Assembly (NCBI GenBank): GCA_947579665.1
Contig: CANPUZ010000031.1
Coordinates: forward strand, 558,001 to 622,000
DNA: 64,000 nt
Origin: Sympetrum striolatum
Taxonomy: Eukaryota > Arthropoda > Insecta > Odonata > Libellulidae
Direction of reading: 5' to 3'
The notes beneath the pieces were generated by a model, which was given only the letters and a program-made list of their open reading frames with translations, was not told the origin of the DNA and searched no databases. Positions 10,861 to 21,180 of the stretch are shown one piece after another. The first letter of the stretch is position 1; each line of letters opens with the position of its first letter. Made by a program: the position numbers and the translations under genes.

Positions 10861-12593
10861 AATACAAACACATGTATACATAAGAAGAAAATACAAAGAA
10901 GAGGTAAACAAATAAAAGAATTGTGGTGTGGGGAAAAACTCCTTGGCTGAAGGCTTTCGGAGAAAAACCCACTGTGCGGGAAAACGCTCACACAAGAAGG
11001 GGAGCGAAAAAAACCCGCGAAAACACAGATGGAAATAAATGCAAGCAGGTATATCACTATTTGCATAAATACAGAACTGACGCTTACGGAAGAGAATCAT
11101 GTATTTTAGAAACAAAATCGTAACAGTCAACAAAAAAATAAATAACTTTATTGGAAAAACAAAAAAGTAGGAGAATGTGGGGAACACGTAAACAGAATGG
11201 ACAAAACAAGATATCTACTATAAATTTCCATTTATAAATGCGCTGATGCAAGTGTGGGAGGATTTAGAAAGAGACGGGTATCATAATGGATATGTTGCAG
11301 GGAAACTATCATTACACATGTTATTAGAAAGTAAACAGCCATTTTCAGTGGAATGAGTTCTTTGATATATTCTTTGAAAAGTAACTATGAAATTTATGAA
11401 AGGATAGAAATTCAATACAGTTTCGAAATGCCTCCCAAATGGATGTGCTCACAAATAATATGCTTTAACACAAGTTCTGTTTTCTTCAGATCACCTTGAT
11501 AGATCCCGATGCTTTTTCTTTTTCATGGTGATGAATCACGATTCGGCGATTACTACCGTAAATTATTTTTGCTCCAATACGCAAATTATGGAGAAGAAAA
11601 CCATTCTTCAGCGGCTCTTTATTTCTCGCTGAAGTTATATATCTGATATCTCTAACTTAAGTTAAACTTTTTTCTCTAAAATAGCCTTGAAAACTAATAG
11701 GATCAATTGAACTTCTTGCCTTAATCTTCCGGGAACGCCTTAACATGCGATTTTCTGGGTCTCCGTTGCGTTAATGTGTATTTCACATATTTCACTTGCT
11801 TATCGAATTTATTTATTCAAACAGCTACGCCTTATTTATGTAAGTACATCAGCATTAGAGAAGTAACTCTCTAGGTAAACTTGGTGAGATTATTATCCAT
11901 TTCGTTTCCGTATCAACACATTAAATGATAATGAATAACTATAATTATTAAATATGAGCTTTAAATTGATGAGTTGAAAAGACTTGATTGAGCTCATGGA
12001 AAGGCCGCATGTGACCTGAAGGCCGTACTTTTCCCACCTACGGTTCATGAATAAGCTGATTATTTGGCTTAGGAAAAAATTGATTAAGTGATTGAGTGTT
12101 TTAAAATATTTTCAGTATTTACATTAAGGCTAATCGGTGTTGATGCCGGAACTATTTGCTCATAACACCCACCTTTAGATAAATACAATTTGATAATTTA
12201 TAAATTAAAGTTTCTGATTGACGTCCTGGAGACGGAGGTCATCATTTATCCCCTTTATTGGTTGCAAAAGGTAGTTTATACGGGGTTATACAATCTACCT
12301 TAAACTAAATTAGGCTATCAAACTATTTTTCATATAAAATGCTATTTTTAAAGCTATAACTTGATAATTCATTCTTTGAATGATTTAATATAACTTAAGC
12401 ATCGAAATGACGGGTTGTGAAGAATTCCATGCCTGATGGCCTAGTCACATTATTTTCGGTCTGGATTTCCTACACCTTTTAGATTCTTTGGTTTATATTT
12501 GTTGCATTTGCATAAGCATTATGACCTTGAGGACGGAAGCATCGCTTTCGAAATGTACATTGGCCGCTTCTCAAAAGTGCGATTATCCCTTAT
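10861..12593. other. No supported gene
   Basis: AT-rich sequence. Overlapping short frames on both strands at 10,836-11,187 are low-complexity (Phe/Leu-rich) and not credible. Nothing else can be assigned. Confidence 0.5.
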
Positions 12594-12660
12594 TGTTTTC
12601 TCGGAATACCGGTGGAGGAGGCGAGGAAAGCCGACCAAGACGGCTATTGAAGATTTATAA
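12594..12660 (+). repeat. Dispersed repeat, first copy
   Basis: TTGTTTTCTCGGAATACCGG, then GAGGCGAGGAAAGCCGACCA, then GACGGCTATTGAAGATTT. About 75-80 percent of positions are shared with 16,320-16,385, in the same orientation 3.7 kb away. Contains a GCCG..CGGC inverted pair. It lies at the end of a 73-residue frame (12,488-12,709) that is not conserved in the other copy. Could be a short element or a duplicated 3' gene end. Confidence 0.6.
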
Positions 12661-13914
12661 TTCTAAACTATTGGTATATGTCGAGTCGATAAACTTCAGT
12701 TCATCATAATGAATAAGATTCCGCGACACTTGGTGGAATTTTATTGAAAAATTAGTCTCTACTGCAAAACTTGTACAGAAACCACAGTGAAAATGCACAC
12801 CAGTTAACTGGTTTTGGCGCAAGTCACGCTATCAGCAAACCTGAGTAATGATGATGGCGTCATTTGCGCCGTGTCAGGCCATAGTTTCAGGAATAGAGAG
12901 GTAATATAAATTAGCCATAAATGAGATAGATTAGCTATACTTGATTTAAATAATGTACGAATATTTTATTACCTCTCCAAGCATATTCTTCCTTTATGTC
13001 TTATGATAAGCCCATGAAAGAGGTTACTTTGCATTTAGAAGAATCTAAATTATTTAAAATATGCACTGATTTATCTTGAATATAAAACAATATAGACAAC
13101 TATTGTTTGTCTCATACATTATTTATCTAAAGATAAGTACGAAATATACCTTTCTCACACCAATGCGTTAGTGAAAAATTTTCTATTAAATTGTGTACCA
13201 TAGGCTACTTGTGATTTACAAATTAGTTTATTTTATTTTTAATTTTTGAGTTAAATTTTCAAATTGAAAATGCGGTTCTAAATTGGTTCGATTTAATATG
13301 CATAATTTTATAAAAATATCGATAATGAAATATTTCCAAAGTCATAGGGAACTAAATGTTTTTTTTAATATTAACTTTCAATGATTAGGAGGTAGCAATT
13401 CATAAAAAAACAACGGATACCTTCGGATTTGTTTATAAATATTATAATGCACATACCTTCCTCGTGCAAGACGCATCCACAGATATTTTCATAAATTTAC
13501 GGAAACGAAAAAGTCTCAAAGAATCGGGGCAGGTATGGTCCGAGAACCAGGTTCGAGTCCCGTTCCCTTCAGACTTCATCTCTGTTCCTCCTCCAAAATT
13601 TTCCTAGGTGCAAACCTTAACGCCAAAATTACCTTTCACCATTTTTCAAAAGAGAGATAAGTTATATATCTATGTATGTCTATTTTTAATTGGTAATTTA
13701 CCTTTTATTCATGATCTCACATCCAGCATGGAACCTGATATTATGGTCTTCATCTACGTATTGAAACGCTCGAAGTTTCATGATAAGCGATATTTATATC
13801 CATCTTTCCTCTATATAGGCTCAATATTATCTCAAGCACACCTTCAATAATGGCTTGTGTTCAGACACAAGCGTTCTTTTCTGAAAAAAACACCGTCTTT
13901 TAATATTTTATTCT
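12661..13914. other. No supported gene; palindrome and isolated B-box
   Basis: Contains the 12-bp palindrome CCAGTTAACTGG (12,800-12,811) and one B-box-like GGTTCGAGTCC near 13,550. No A-box or cloverleaf can be folded around the latter, so it is not called a tRNA. The frame at 13,608-13,850 shows no recognisable family. Confidence 0.45.
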
Positions 13915-14975
13915 ACAAGGTACGTTCCAAATGTCTCCGAACATATTTTATGAGTGAAGAACCAGAAAACTTACTAGGAAACTTAAGTGGTATTTACCTC
14001 GAAGTACTCTTCCTCAGCAGTTACGCACTTTTTCCAGCGTTCGTACAAGCCAATAAAGGCCTGTCGCAGTCCGTGTTTTACCACCTCCGTTACAGCCCTC
14101 GTCGCAGCGGCTTGCATGGCCTCTGTATCTGAATCGCCCTTTTAGATGATCTTGAGTCGGTGGAAGAGGAAGAAGCCGCAGGGGGCGAGATCGGGAGAGT
14201 ACGGAGGTTGTGGAAGGGAGGGGAAGCCGTGTTTAACCAGAAACTGGGTGACAAGTGATCTGTCGGCGGGTGCATTGTCGTGGTGAAGCACCCGTGATTT
14301 TTGGCGGGAGATCGGTCCTCTTCCAGCAAACAGCTCCGCGCAGTCGCGTGGGGATGATAACGTAGAGTTTCTTGTTAACTGCGCAACTCTCAGGGATGAA
14401 TTCGTAGTGGACGATCCCCTTGCAATCGAAGAACACGACCAACATGACCTTGCCCCTCGATCTGTGAATTTGTATGGCCTGGGTGAAGAGGGCGGCTTCC
14501 AAACCATGGACTACCGCTAGCTCGGGGCGTCGCTCAGGCAACAGCATGTTTCGTCACCTGTGATTTACATTTTTTAGATTTAGATATATACCCCGCGAGC
14601 CGCCAGAGGGGTGTAATACACCCCCATTATTCATTCATCCCTATTAGCATCTCTAATAGCCTGGGGAAAAAACGACCAAAAGTAATTATCCGTCCTTGCG
14701 ATTACTTCCCTATAACGCTTCGTCGATGCCTTCTCGGAGATCGCTCCTTACTGGCACTAACATTTCACTTACTTCGTCTATAAATTCTGAACGAATGAAG
14801 TTTTTCGAAAAGTTTCCGACGATATTCAGATCAGTGAGTCCAGAAGGGTAGGGGTAGTATTCACAGCGGCGATGTTGTTGCCAGCCAGCTGCATCCTCTC
14901 CTCCGTCTGCTCAGCGCTAAGATTCTTAGGGACCAAGTGCTGGTGGTGCATCCACAAATCTTCATGAAAATGGCA
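13915..14975 (-). pseudogene. Broken mariner transposase, interrupted by a LINE fragment
   Basis: Minus strand. N-side piece 14,975-14,832 reads HHQHLVPKNLSAEQTEER up to LLDSLI, matching the mariner stretch before the first catalytic Asp. After a 264-bp insertion it resumes with TGDETC (the D of the catalytic triad, about 14,561-14,545), then KVMLVVFFDCKGIVHYEFIP in one frame, then after a frameshift HHDNAPADRSLV and PPYSPDLAPCGFFLF, the second and third catalytic Asp motifs. The spacing of the last two fits the mariner D34D arrangement. The DNA-binding N-terminus and clear terminal inverted repeats are not seen, and the right border near 13,915 is approximate. It cannot encode an active enzyme. 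Confidence 0.85.
14565..14828 (-). mobile_element. 5'-truncated LINE 3' end inserted in mariner
   Basis: It interrupts the mariner exactly between DSLI and TGDET codons and is flanked by GAT on both sides (14,562-14,564 and 14,829-14,831), a short target duplication. On the minus strand it encodes RYREVIARTDNYFWSFFPQA then a stop, the typical C-terminus of a LINE polyprotein, followed by a 3' UTR GGCGGCTCGCGGGGTATATA and a tail of TCTAAA repeats. The same 3' end occurs at 24,622-24,668. Confidence 0.8.
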
Positions 14976-16319
14976 TCTATTTCTCCACTATTTAGCCTAA
15001 ATAATCCACGCGCCGAAGGATAAAGAAAAATATCCATCATTTTACCGTCATCAAAATTTCTGAAATTTACAGCCTTTGAATTGATTCATTCCACCAAACA
15101 CATCAGAGTTTTTTGAGCTATTAGTAATCTCCTCGATCTGTTGGCTTCATGATTTGTGTGATCTATTGGCATTTTCAACTCCTACTTTGAGCCTGTAATC
15201 AAGATATTATCACTGGAAAATGACAATATCAAATTTCGAATAGCCTCTCATCTACTGTCATCATTATTACATCTAAATCTGCAAGATTATTGCAATACAT
15301 TCAATATTGACAAGAAATTGAGGTAAATCCTTTGCTTGAAAATAAATATAAAGAGCCTTCTCATGAGTCTGCGGAATGAAGCAAAATCATGTCTTTTGTT
15401 TAAATGGGAACTCATGAACATAATAAGATAAGAATAAATTAGTTATAAATAGTTTTGGTCAACCTTTTACCCAAACGAAAAACTATTTAATATTTTCTGT
15501 ACATTTTTGGATAAATTTCATGGTAAAATTTTATTTAACAATAGGACACCATAATAAAATAGGAGTCAAAGAGATTGATTATGTGATGGAAAAAAGTTTA
15601 ACACAAGGTCTAAATTCCTTCTTGACATTGTAACGAATCAAAACAGTTGTCGGGAATCTCGAGGTACTTCTCAATCTCTAAACACAAACTTTTATATTCA
15701 ATTCCTGGATAATTCCAGATCTTTAGCACTTTTATAATTAACTTTCATCCAAGCATTCTAATTAGAATAGCATATCAATGCCTCTAAAAACTAAATACCT
15801 GATAAACCTTCAAGTAGGATTCCTTTGTTAATTAATATCACATCAGTTTTATAAAAAATTGAGTTCCGGTAGTGAATCGAATAAATCTTATGATGAGAGG
15901 GAAGAACTTGTTACTTGGAACATCTCCCGTCAAATAAATGCCTATTTTACGGTAAACATTAGTGAATTGACTGTCACCTAAAAGGTAGACTCTTACCTGA
16001 ACGATCCCTCCAAAGTTCATCGAAGTTTTGAGTTGAGAAGATAAAAAGATAAAATGTGAAAATATCACGAAGAAAAATAATAAAATTTCTTCAGTTCATA
16101 CATAAAACCTTTTCAATTCATTCTATTCTCGAGGAAAATTTCTGTTACATATGTTTTTCGATTTCGCCACATCGATATCATGTAGAGATAATACACCCAT
16201 TGAACCGATGTAAAGAAAGAAAATTTGCTCTTAAATAATTGATCTCCAATAGTCGTTTTTGTCAACGTTCCTCATCTCACCAACCCGAGTTCGAGAAATT
16301 AAAGTGTAGTGTCCTCTCT
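14976..16319. other. No supported gene
   Basis: AT-rich, with short frames of no recognisable family on both strands (such as 15,838-16,068 minus). Nothing is assigned. Confidence 0.5.
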
Positions 16320-16385
16320 TGTTTTCTCCGAACACCGGTGAATGAGACGAGGAGCGCCGACAAAGACGGCTATTACAGATTTTTA
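16320..16385 (+). repeat. Dispersed repeat, second copy
   Basis: TGTTTTCTCCGAACACCGGT, GAGACGAGGAGCGCCGACAA and GACGGCTATTACAGATTT, paired with 12,594-12,660. Sequence outside the block is not clearly alike, so the shared unit is about 66 bp. Confidence 0.6.
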
Positions 16386-18110
16386 ACCTCTAACATCGAG
16401 CCGATGTCAATAATAAATATCAATGGCCTTCGGTAAATTGAGTCACCCTTTTTTATAAAGCTCATTAGTTAACGAAGTTGGTTCAAGTGAAAGTAACACG
16501 AAGAGAAGAAGGAACATCTTGGTGATGTAGCTTTGCTTCGAAACTTCGATCGAATTTTCATGTATTTCTTGTGACAAACTAGAAGTTTGAATGGGGAACA
16601 ATATAGTTAAGATTAAATTAGTGAGTTTCCAAAGAAGATTTGGCAAGATATTATAGCGAAAGAAGAAATTGGAACTTAGTACTACCTCAGAAAACTATAT
16701 ATATATTAACTAAAATATAACTATATAAGCTAACTAAAATATATGTTTCGCGCAAACTGTTTCTTCTACTTTTGGAAGAGCTGCATTTACTCGTGAGATG
16801 TCATTTAAACATTTAATTTCCTCTTAACATTTAAAGCAGCAATATTACTGAAGAAAATAGATGTAGAAAAACTAATATAATTAAAAATCTGCTTTCTTGA
16901 ACTGTTAAACATAAGTTCTCGATATAACAGGATTAATAACTAAATAATTGGATTTATTTCAAGTTCAAGAAACAAATATTATATGACAATTATGGAAAGA
17001 TAAACTGCACTACCTAAAATATCCATAATCAATTCCTAAAATGATTGATAACAATCTTCTTGTAACAGAATTTTGTTCCTGAAAGCGTTTCACTAAGTTC
17101 ACAGGATTGGTAATAATTTCCATTCTACGAAACAATTTATGGAAAGGATTTACGGTGCGTATTATTTACACTTTCTCACCCACCGCATCGATTTCTAAAT
17201 GGTAATTTAAAATGTTTTTCCTAGCTGATGTAATACGTCCTATTGGATAAATCTGGATTTTTACTAGATTCTGCCAAGGTCGCATCAAGGTGCCGAGTCC
17301 CGGTGCAAAAGAGCGAAGCGAAGGTTTTCATCATTCTATTTATACCTAAACTTACCTATCCTCCAGCCATGCACCCAGTTAACAGACCCACCGAACGAGT
17401 ACATCTTTCAGAACCAAATCCTCAGGGATTTGTCAATAAATACGAGGAATTTTGAAAACATAATATTGGTAACACTTATAATATATCTAAATATGATATA
17501 CAAAGAAGAATGGTACATATGATGGTAAAAAAATTCTATTCTGTCACATGAAGCAAAATACGTAATGATCCTGATAAGATACGCTGAAATCAAATATGTA
17601 TGCAGTTACCATCAGGTCTCTTTCAGATTAATCTCTTGAGAAATTTGTTCAAATTGAAATGTTTCTAATTTGTAGAAGTTCTGCTTTCAGTCTATCTTAC
17701 ATGAATCAGTGGACAAATTCATTTGTACACTGAGTGTTTTAGGCCTAAAGTCTACAAGATGGAATCAATATCATTAGAAAAAACTAAGTCACTTTCATGG
17801 GAGAAGAGAATTATTACAGATACGGATTAAATGTGAAACTTTAAGGCTCTTTTCCAAAACTTACAATCGTGTTGCAACTTGCATTGCAGAATTGGGATTC
17901 ATCTTGGTTCGTGAAGTATTGTGAAAGTAAATTTAAAAGAAAAACATGTTTCATTAAATGATCGTATCCCAGATTCTTTTTATTATATTTATGGCGAGAT
18001 TACTCTGAAATCCTGCTGTGGATCCATTTTACCAAGATATCACCTTATTATTAGTTATTTTTTACATCCACTCCTAAAATTTCTCTCTCCATTTCTATTC
18101 ACCTAGACAG
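16386..18110. other. No supported gene
   Basis: AT-rich sequence with frames of 60-70 codons only (16,443-16,646 minus; 17,243-17,455 plus). No family, splice-site-bounded exon or repeat could be supported. Confidence 0.5.
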
Positions 18111-18111
18111 A

Positions 18112-18252
18112 ACTTTTTATAAAGGTGTAGAGATGTCATGTACAGGGGTTTATACACCAAAATTCCGATATCTTTCACTTTTCCTCTCCAATCAGCTGAA
18201 AGCTCAAGAGGAAACCTACTCCCCATTCAAGGGGGTGGGGGGTGTGGGGAGA
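18112..18252 (+). promoter_or_regulatory. Possible promoter: TATAAA and G-run tract
   Basis: TTTTTATAAAGGTG lies at about 18,112-18,125, some 210 bp upstream of the ATG at 18,329. A G-run block (18,228-18,252, GGGGGTGGGGGGTGTGGGG) sits between them and could form a quadruplex. The link to a gene is inferred from position only. Confidence 0.25.
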
Positions 18253-18328
18253 TTATGTGCAGCTCACGTCTGTTTTGTGTTGCCATAGGCTGCTTGTAGG
18301 TCAATGAGATCATCATTTTGTTAATCTG

Positions 18329-18670
18329 TTGAGGATGATGATCTTGCTGTCATCTCTATTTTTAATATCCTCGTGTAGCCGGATTTCAATTGCTACCATA
18401 CACGAGATCCCTTCCCTACCCGGGAAACCTTCCCTGCCAAGTATCCCTTACCTCCCCGGGACCATTTCCCTGAAGGTACCCCTACCCTCCCCGGGACTAT
18501 TTCCCTACCAGGGAGCCCTTCCCTCCCCGGGACCCATTCCCTCCCAGGGAACCACTCCCTCCCCGGGTCCCCTTCCATTCCCGGGACCTATTACGTCCCC
18601 CGGACCACTTAACTCCCCCGGAGCCCTTCCCTTCCCGGGACCCCTTCCATACCAAGGAATCATTCCCTGA
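18329..18670 (+). CDS. Possible secreted proline-rich protein, N-terminal part
   Basis: A 113-residue frame begins MRMMILLSSLFLISSCSR, with a hydrophobic stretch at residues 3-15 that would serve as a signal peptide, and then turns into a PSPGP / LPFPGP proline-glycine repeat (from about residue 26). The DNA unit is about 18-20 bp, CCTTCCCTCCCCGGGA. The frame stops at 18,670 where the repeat loses phase. A plus-strand frame farther down (19,522-20,850) ends in a different proline-rich, non-repetitive C-terminus (residues like PPTSPPTPIPPSIPPVPSF). A gene in which a secreted Pro-rich body expanded and was broken by a minisatellite would explain this layout. It is equally possible that the signal-like start is chance. 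No splice sites were identified. Confidence 0.35.
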   Translation: MRMMILLSSLFLISSCSRISIATIHEIPSLPGKPSLPSIPYLPGTISLKVPLPSPGLFPYQGALPSPGPIPSQGTTPSPGPLPFPGPITSPGPLNSPGALPFPGPLPYQGIIP

Positions 18671-18789
18671 AAGTGAACCCCTTCCCTGCCAGGTAACCCT
18701 TCCCTACCCGGGAGCGCCTTCCATACCCGGGAACGCCTACCCCACCGGGGAACCCGGAACCATTTCCATCCCCGGGACCACTTCCCTCC
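18400..18789. repeat. Irregular 18-20 bp CCCGGGA repeat, left flank
   Basis: Repeats of CCTTCCCTCCCCGGGAC with variants, less regular than the 25-bp array that follows and probably its ancestor. The same repeat type resumes at about 20,310-20,560. Confidence 0.8.
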
Positions 18790-20300
18790 CCGGGAACTCT
18801 TTGCCCCCGCAGGGGTACTCCATCGTTGCCCCCGCCAGGGTACTACCTAGTTACCTTCGCTGGGGTCATCCCTCGTTGCCCACGTCGGGGAACTCCCTCG
18901 TTCCTTCGCTGGGGTCCTCCCTCGTTGCCCTCGCTGGGGTCCTCCCTCGTTGCCCTGTCCGGGGTACTTCCTCGTTGCCCCCGCTGGGGTCCTCCCTCGT
19001 TGCCCTCGCTGGGGTCCTCCCTCGTTGCCCCCGCTGGGGTCCTCCATCGTTGCCCCCTCTGGGGTCCTCCCTCGTTGCCCTGTCCGGGGTACTCCCTCGT
19101 TGCCCCCGCTGGGTCCTCCCTCGTTGCCCCCGCTGGGGTCCTCCCTCGTTGCCCCTGCTGGGGTCCTCCCTCGTTGCCCCGCTGGGGTCCTCCCTCGTTG
19201 CCCTCGCTGGGGTCCTCCCTCGTTGTCCTGTCCGGGGTACTCCGTCGTTGCCCCAGCCGGGGTACTTTCTCGTTGCCGTTGCTTGGGTCCTCCCTCGTTG
19301 CCCCCGCTCGGTCCTCCCTCGTTGCCCCTGCTTGGGTCCTCCCTCGTTGCCCCCGCTGGGGTCCTCCCTCGTTGCCCCCGCTGGGGTCCTCCCTCGTTGC
19401 CCCCGCTGGGGTCCTCCCTCGTTGCCCCCGCTGGGGTCCTCCCTCGTTGCCCTGTCCGGGGTCCTCCATCGTTGCCCTCGCTGGGGTCCTCCCTCGTTGC
19501 CCCCGCTGGGGTCCTCCCTAGTTGCCCCCGCTGGGGTCCTCCCTCGTTGCCCCGCTGGGGTCCTCCCTCGTTGCCCTCGCTGGGGTCCTCCCTCGTTGTC
19601 CTGTCCGGGGTACTCCCTCGATGCCCTCGCTGGGGTCCTCCCTCGTTGCCCCCGCTGGGGTCCTCCCTCGTTGCCCTGTCCGGGGTCCTCCCTCGTTGCC
19701 CTGTCGGGGGTCCTCCCTCGTTGCCCTCGCTGGGGTCCTCCCTCGTTGCCCCCGCTGGGTCCTCCCTCGTTGCCCCTGCTGGGGTCCTCCCTCGTTGCCC
19801 CGCTGGGGTCCTCCCTCGTTGCCCTCGCTGGGGTCCTCCCTCGTTGTCCTGTCCGGGGTACTCCGTCGTTGCCCCAGCCGGGGTACTTTCTCGTTGCCGT
19901 TGCTTGGGTCCTCCCTCGTTGCCCCCGCTCGGTCCTCCCTCGTTGCCCCTGCTTGGGTCCTCCCTCGTTGCCCCCGCTGGGGTCCTCCCTCGTTGCCCCC
20001 GCTGGGGTCCTCCCTCGTTGCCCCCGCTGGGGTCCTCCCTCGTTGCCCTGTCCGGGGTCCTCCCTCGTTGCCCTGTCCGGGGTCCTCCCTCGTTGCCCTC
20101 GCTGGGGTCCTCCCTCGTTGCCCCCGCTGGGTCCTCCCTCGTTGCCCCTGCTGGGGTCCTCCCTCGTTGCCCCGCTGGGGTCCTCCCTCGTTGCCCTCGC
20201 TGGGGTCCTCCCTCGTTGTCCTGTCCGGGGTACTCCGTCGTTGCCCCAGCCGGGGTACTTTCTCGTTGCCGTTGCTTGGGTTCTCCCGTGCGCCCCCGAT
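18790..20300. repeat. 25-bp GC-rich minisatellite with higher-order duplications
   Basis: The unit CTCGTTGCCCCCGCTGGGG plus TCCTCC is 25 bp and is repeated about 60 times, with CTGTCCGGGGTAC and CTCGCTGGGG variants. Because 25 is one more than a multiple of three, all frames on both strands stay open, which explains the long overlapping frames of 200-626 codons here; they are not evidence of genes. A variant block starting CGTTGTCCTGTCCGGGGTAC with CCAGCCGGGG and TTGCTTGGG recurs at 19,221, 19,842 and 20,214, so blocks of about 370-620 bp were duplicated. The minus strand is rich in GGGG and GG runs. Confidence 0.95.
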
Positions 20301-20850
20301 GGGGTCCTCCCCAGGAGCCCTTGCTTTCCCGGGACCCCGTCCAAACAAGGTAGTCTTTCACACCCCGGAACCCCTTTCTCTCCCCGGGACCCCTTCCCTC
20401 CCCAGGATCTCTTCCCTTCCTGGGACCCCTTCCTTCCCGGGAACCGTTCCCTCCCCGGATCCCCTTCCATCCCTGAGACCCATTCCCTCCCCTGGGTTCC
20501 TTCCCTACGAAGGACCCCTTCTCTTTCCGGGAACCCGTCCTCCCTGGAAGTACTTCCCTCCCACTTCCCCGCCCACTCCCATTCCTCCCTCTATCCCGCC
20601 CGTCCCATCTTTCCCTCTATCCCAACCACTCCTAGACCTCCCGCCCAGTGCTCCACCCACTCCCGTACCACCCATCATTAACCCTATGGTCCATCCACTC
20701 CAAACTCTCTGCCCTACCCTGTACTTTCCCTTCCTCTATAACTCACAACTCTCACTCCTTTCCATCCCTTTCCCAATCAATCGCCTATTTTTCTCTTTCT
20801 CTCTTATTACCAACTCCCATCTACTAGCTTCACTCTTTCTTCCCAATTAG
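20301..20850 (+). CDS. Possible C-terminal part of the proline-rich protein
   Basis: The last part of a plus-strand frame (continuous from 19,522 to the stop at 20,850) leaves the 25-bp array and reads a Pro/Ser/Leu-rich sequence that is not a simple DNA repeat after about 20,560: PPSIPPVPSF, LLDLPPSAPPTPVPP, IINPMVHPLQ. A non-repetitive proline-rich tail fits an end of the gene proposed at 18,329, but the frame through the minisatellite is arbitrary and the two halves cannot be joined from sequence alone. Confidence 0.25.
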
Positions 20851-20888
20851 ACATTTGGAAAAATACGAGCAATCCAATGAAAATATAC

Positions 20889-21180
20889 AGAATATATAAA
20901 TTATACATAAACCTGCATTACAAATCACTATAAATCTATACATTCTGCAATTCTTAGTTTAGCTAAGGGTATTAAGTTTTTTATATCCATATTATATATA
21001 TTTCAAGTACAGATTATATAAGTTATATATAGCCCCGCCTTACACATCATAATAAATCTATACATTCGTCAATTCTTAGTTTGGCTAAGGGCGCAAAGTT
21101 TTTTTTTATATCCATACTATATATATTTCAAGTTATGGTACACTATACAAGTTCCGGTCTTACAATTTTTATATTATACA
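20889..21180. repeat. AT-rich tandem repeat, about 122-125 bp, 2.3 copies
   Basis: Copy 1 (20,889-21,010) and copy 2 (21,011-21,136) share CATAATAAATCTATACATTC-like, CAATTCTTAGTTTGGCTAAG and ATATATATTTCAAGT segments; a partial third copy follows. It lies just 3' of the proline-rich frame and might be its 3' UTR. Confidence 0.75.

Noticed and set aside
10836..11187. 115-codon minus frame rich in Phe/Leu
   Set aside because: Low-complexity A/T-rich translation next to a LINE tail, with an overlapping frame equally open.
13540..13570. tRNA gene or intact SINE at GGTTCGAGTCC
   Set aside because: Single B-box with no matching A-box or foldable cloverleaf; too little sequence to call.
18801..20681. 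Six overlapping frames of 200-626 codons on both strands
   Set aside because: They are produced by a 25-bp GC-rich repeat without stop triplets; the period rotates the frame, so openness carries no coding information.
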